In this document: positions 5,279 through 6,662 of the stretch, piece after piece
Layout of the letters: each line of letters begins with the position of its first letter
Numbering within the stretch: the stretch's first letter is position 1
Assembly (NCBI GenBank): GCA_030671095.1
Contig: DAOVAK010000154.1
Location: forward strand, 1 to 6,662
DNA: 6,662 nt
Direction of reading: 5' to 3'
Source: Deltaproteobacteria bacterium
GTDB taxonomy: Bacteria; Desulfobacterota; DSM-4660; Desulfatiglandales; HGW-15
The notes under the pieces: model-generated
What the model saw: only the letters and a program-made list of their open reading frames with translations
Told to the model about the DNA's origin: nothing
The model's database searches: none
Translations under genes and position numbers: made by a program

Positions 5279-6031
5279 ATGGAGACCCAAAAAATCATAG
5301 AGACAAGCGATCTAACCAAAAGGTATGGCCGCCAAACCGCGGTAGACCATCTCTCCTTTCAGGTTGATGAAGGGGAGATCTTTGGGTTCCTAGGACCAAA
5401 CGGTGCGGGCAAGACCACGACGCTCCTGATGCTTCTGGGACTCAGTCGGCCTACGGAGGGCTCCGCCAAAGTCTGTGGACTGGATCCTTTGAGAGAGGCA
5501 AGAGAGGTCAAGCGATTCGTTGGATATCTTCCTGAAAACCTGGGCTTTTACGGGGACCTGGACGCGGTGCAAAGTCTCCGATACATTGCCGATTTGAACG
5601 GGATGGAGAGAGGTGAAGCCGAGGGCAAGATTCAGGATGCCTTGAAGGTGGTTGGGCTTGCCGGAGATGCACAAAAGAAGGTGGGCGCCTATTCTCGCGG
5701 CATGGTCCAGCGTTTGGGCATTGCAGAAGTCCTCATCAAGGATCCGAAGGTGCTCTTCCTGGATGAACCTACCCTCGGATTAGATCCGGATGGTGCCCTT
5801 CGCCTGATTGATCTCATCCAGTCCTTGAACCGGGAAAAAAGAATCACGGTTCTGATCTCTTCCCACAATCTCCACCAGGTGCAAAAGATATCCCACCGCG
5901 TGGGGATCATGATTAATGGAGAAATGGTGGCCGAGGACTCTATTGAGGCACTGGCTCGAGAAAAACTGGGCGTGGGAGATGAAACATACACCCTAGAAGA
6001 AATTTACATGAAATATTTTCAGGAGGTCTAA
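5279..6031 (+). CDS. ABC transporter ATP-binding protein (CcmA/NosF-like, ABC-2 type)
   Basis: This 250-residue cytoplasmic ATPase should power the permease encoded next. All core motifs are present: Walker A GPNGAGKTT (39-47), the Q-loop region as GYLPEN (82-87, with the Glu variant common in the ABC-2 drug/NosF/Gld group), the signature YSRGMVQRL (138-146, a variant of LSGGQ common in this subfamily), Walker B VLFLDEP (158-164, catalytic E163), the D-loop GLDP (167-170) and switch H196 in SSHNL. The length fits a single-domain subunit, probably acting as a dimer. The ATG at 5279 is chosen because GGAAGG (5266-5271) precedes it by 7 bases. An in-frame TTG at 5264 would overlap the NEW3 gene and add five residues without a better site. 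One base separates it from the preceding stop, and only two bases separate its own stop from the permease start. The substrate is not predictable from the ATPase. Confidence 0.95.
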   Translation: METQKIIETSDLTKRYGRQTAVDHLSFQVDEGEIFGFLGPNGAGKTTTLLMLLGLSRPTEGSAKVCGLDPLREAREVKRFVGYLPENLGFYGDLDAVQSLRYIADLNGMERGEAEGKIQDALKVVGLAGDAQKKVGAYSRGMVQRLGIAEVLIKDPKVLFLDEPTLGLDPDGALRLIDLIQSLNREKRITVLISSHNLHQVQKISHRVGIMINGEMVAEDSIEALAREKLGVGDETYTLEEIYMKYFQEV

Positions 6032-6033
6032 TC

Positions 6034-6662
6034 ATGCAAGGCCTATGGGCCGTTTATAAAAAAGAACTGGCTGACCACATGAGCAGCTACAGATTTGTCA
6101 TCCTCTTCGCATTCATTGCCCTGGTCAGTTTCATCCTCAGCTATATGGCAGGGATAAACGTGAGGCAAGGCCTGGAAGGTGTGGCCAAGCCCAAGTTTGT
6201 CTTCCTCATGCTCTTCAGTACTCCCGGGGTCGTATTCTCCATGGTGCAATTTGTCGCCTTTTTTGGTCCGCTCATTGGGCTCGTGTTGGGCTTTGACGCC
6301 ATTAACCGTGAGAGAGCCCATGGGACCCTGATCAAATTAGTATCCCAGCCCATCTACCGGGATGCGGTCATCAACGGGAAATTTCTCGCTGGATTGACCA
6401 ATATTACCATCATGCTGGTATCCGTTGTGCTGATTATCTCAGGTTTTGGGCTCATCCTTTTGGGTGTCGTGCCCGGGATTGAGGAGATTCTGCGTGTTTT
6501 CATGTATCTCGTCATCAGCATCTTTTACATCTCATTCTGGCTTGGGATAGCCATCCTTTTCTCGATCTCGTTTAGGAGTATGGCCACATCACTCCTCGCC
6601 ACGGCGGCACTATGGCTCTTCCTCTCCTTCTTCGTGGGGTACGGAGCCCCTGTGCTCGTGGC
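6034..6662 (+). CDS. ABC-2 type transporter permease, NosY-like (partial, 3' end missing)
   Basis: The frame is open from ATG 6034 to the window edge, giving 209 codons plus two bases; the family is usually around 250 to 300 residues, so most of the gene is here. A full AGGAGG (6021-6026, 7-base spacer) lies inside the end of the ATPase gene. The N-terminus (WAVYKKELADHMSSYRF) is the short amphipathic segment typical of ABC-2 permeases. The cytoplasmic loop FDAINRERAHGTLIKLVSQP followed by IYRD and GKF (87-117) is the family hallmark, shared with NosY and GldF-like proteins. Hydrophobic segments lie near 20-40, 66-87, 117-147, 153-180 and 184-209, and a sixth is expected beyond the edge. The loop between the first two (41-62) is moderately long. 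It forms the membrane channel of the exporter with the ATPase. No stop or frameshift is seen. Confidence 0.92.
   Translation, partial: MQGLWAVYKKELADHMSSYRFVILFAFIALVSFILSYMAGINVRQGLEGVAKPKFVFLMLFSTPGVVFSMVQFVAFFGPLIGLVLGFDAINRERAHGTLIKLVSQPIYRDAVINGKFLAGLTNITIMLVSVVLIISGFGLILLGVVPGIEEILRVFMYLVISIFYISFWLGIAILFSISFRSMATSLLATAALWLFLSFFVGYGAPVLV

Overview
The window looks like chromosomal DNA of a Gram-negative anaerobe or facultative anaerobe of the Desulfobacterota (former Deltaproteobacteria) type. This is an inference from gene content: a System II cytochrome c synthase pair, an FmdB-type zinc-ribbon protein with a helical tail, and an ABC-2 exporter paired with a NEW3-domain envelope protein. 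No rRNA, tRNA, CRISPR array, insertion sequence or phage gene is visible. By eye, base composition is balanced in the plus-strand genes and more AT-rich in the small minus-strand gene and in the intergenic region at 3193-3672.

Layout. (1) 1-1001, plus strand: the last 54 codons of resB, then a complete ccsA/resC-type gene (here ccsB), joined by an ATGA overlap. Together they encode the System II cytochrome c heme-export and ligation machine. (2) 1002-1121: a convergent spacer with a GC-rich hairpin. (3) 1122-3192, minus strand: an aldehyde dehydrogenase gene, and downstream of it a 103-residue protein I do not recognise, which has a possible promoter of its own. (4) 3193-3672: a 480-base divergent intergenic region. 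It holds a near-consensus sigma-70 promoter facing right, a -10 element facing left preceded by paired direct repeats, and a short stretch that reads like a decayed protein C-terminus. (5) 3673-6662, plus strand: a tightly packed operon of zinc-ribbon protein, signal-peptide/three-NEW3-domain/C-terminal-anchor protein, ABC ATPase and ABC-2 permease. The permease runs off the right edge.

How the genes work together. ResB and its partner move heme out and attach it to apocytochromes c. The right-hand operon has the logic of a NosDFY- or Gld-like export module: an ATPase and a membrane permease encoded one or two bases apart, led by a membrane-tethered extracytoplasmic protein built of Ig-like domains. 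The zinc-ribbon gene in front shares the only good promoter seen and could be a regulator or accessory. The operon's substrate cannot be read from the sequence. It is the best candidate here for a poorly described system, though its parts belong to known families.
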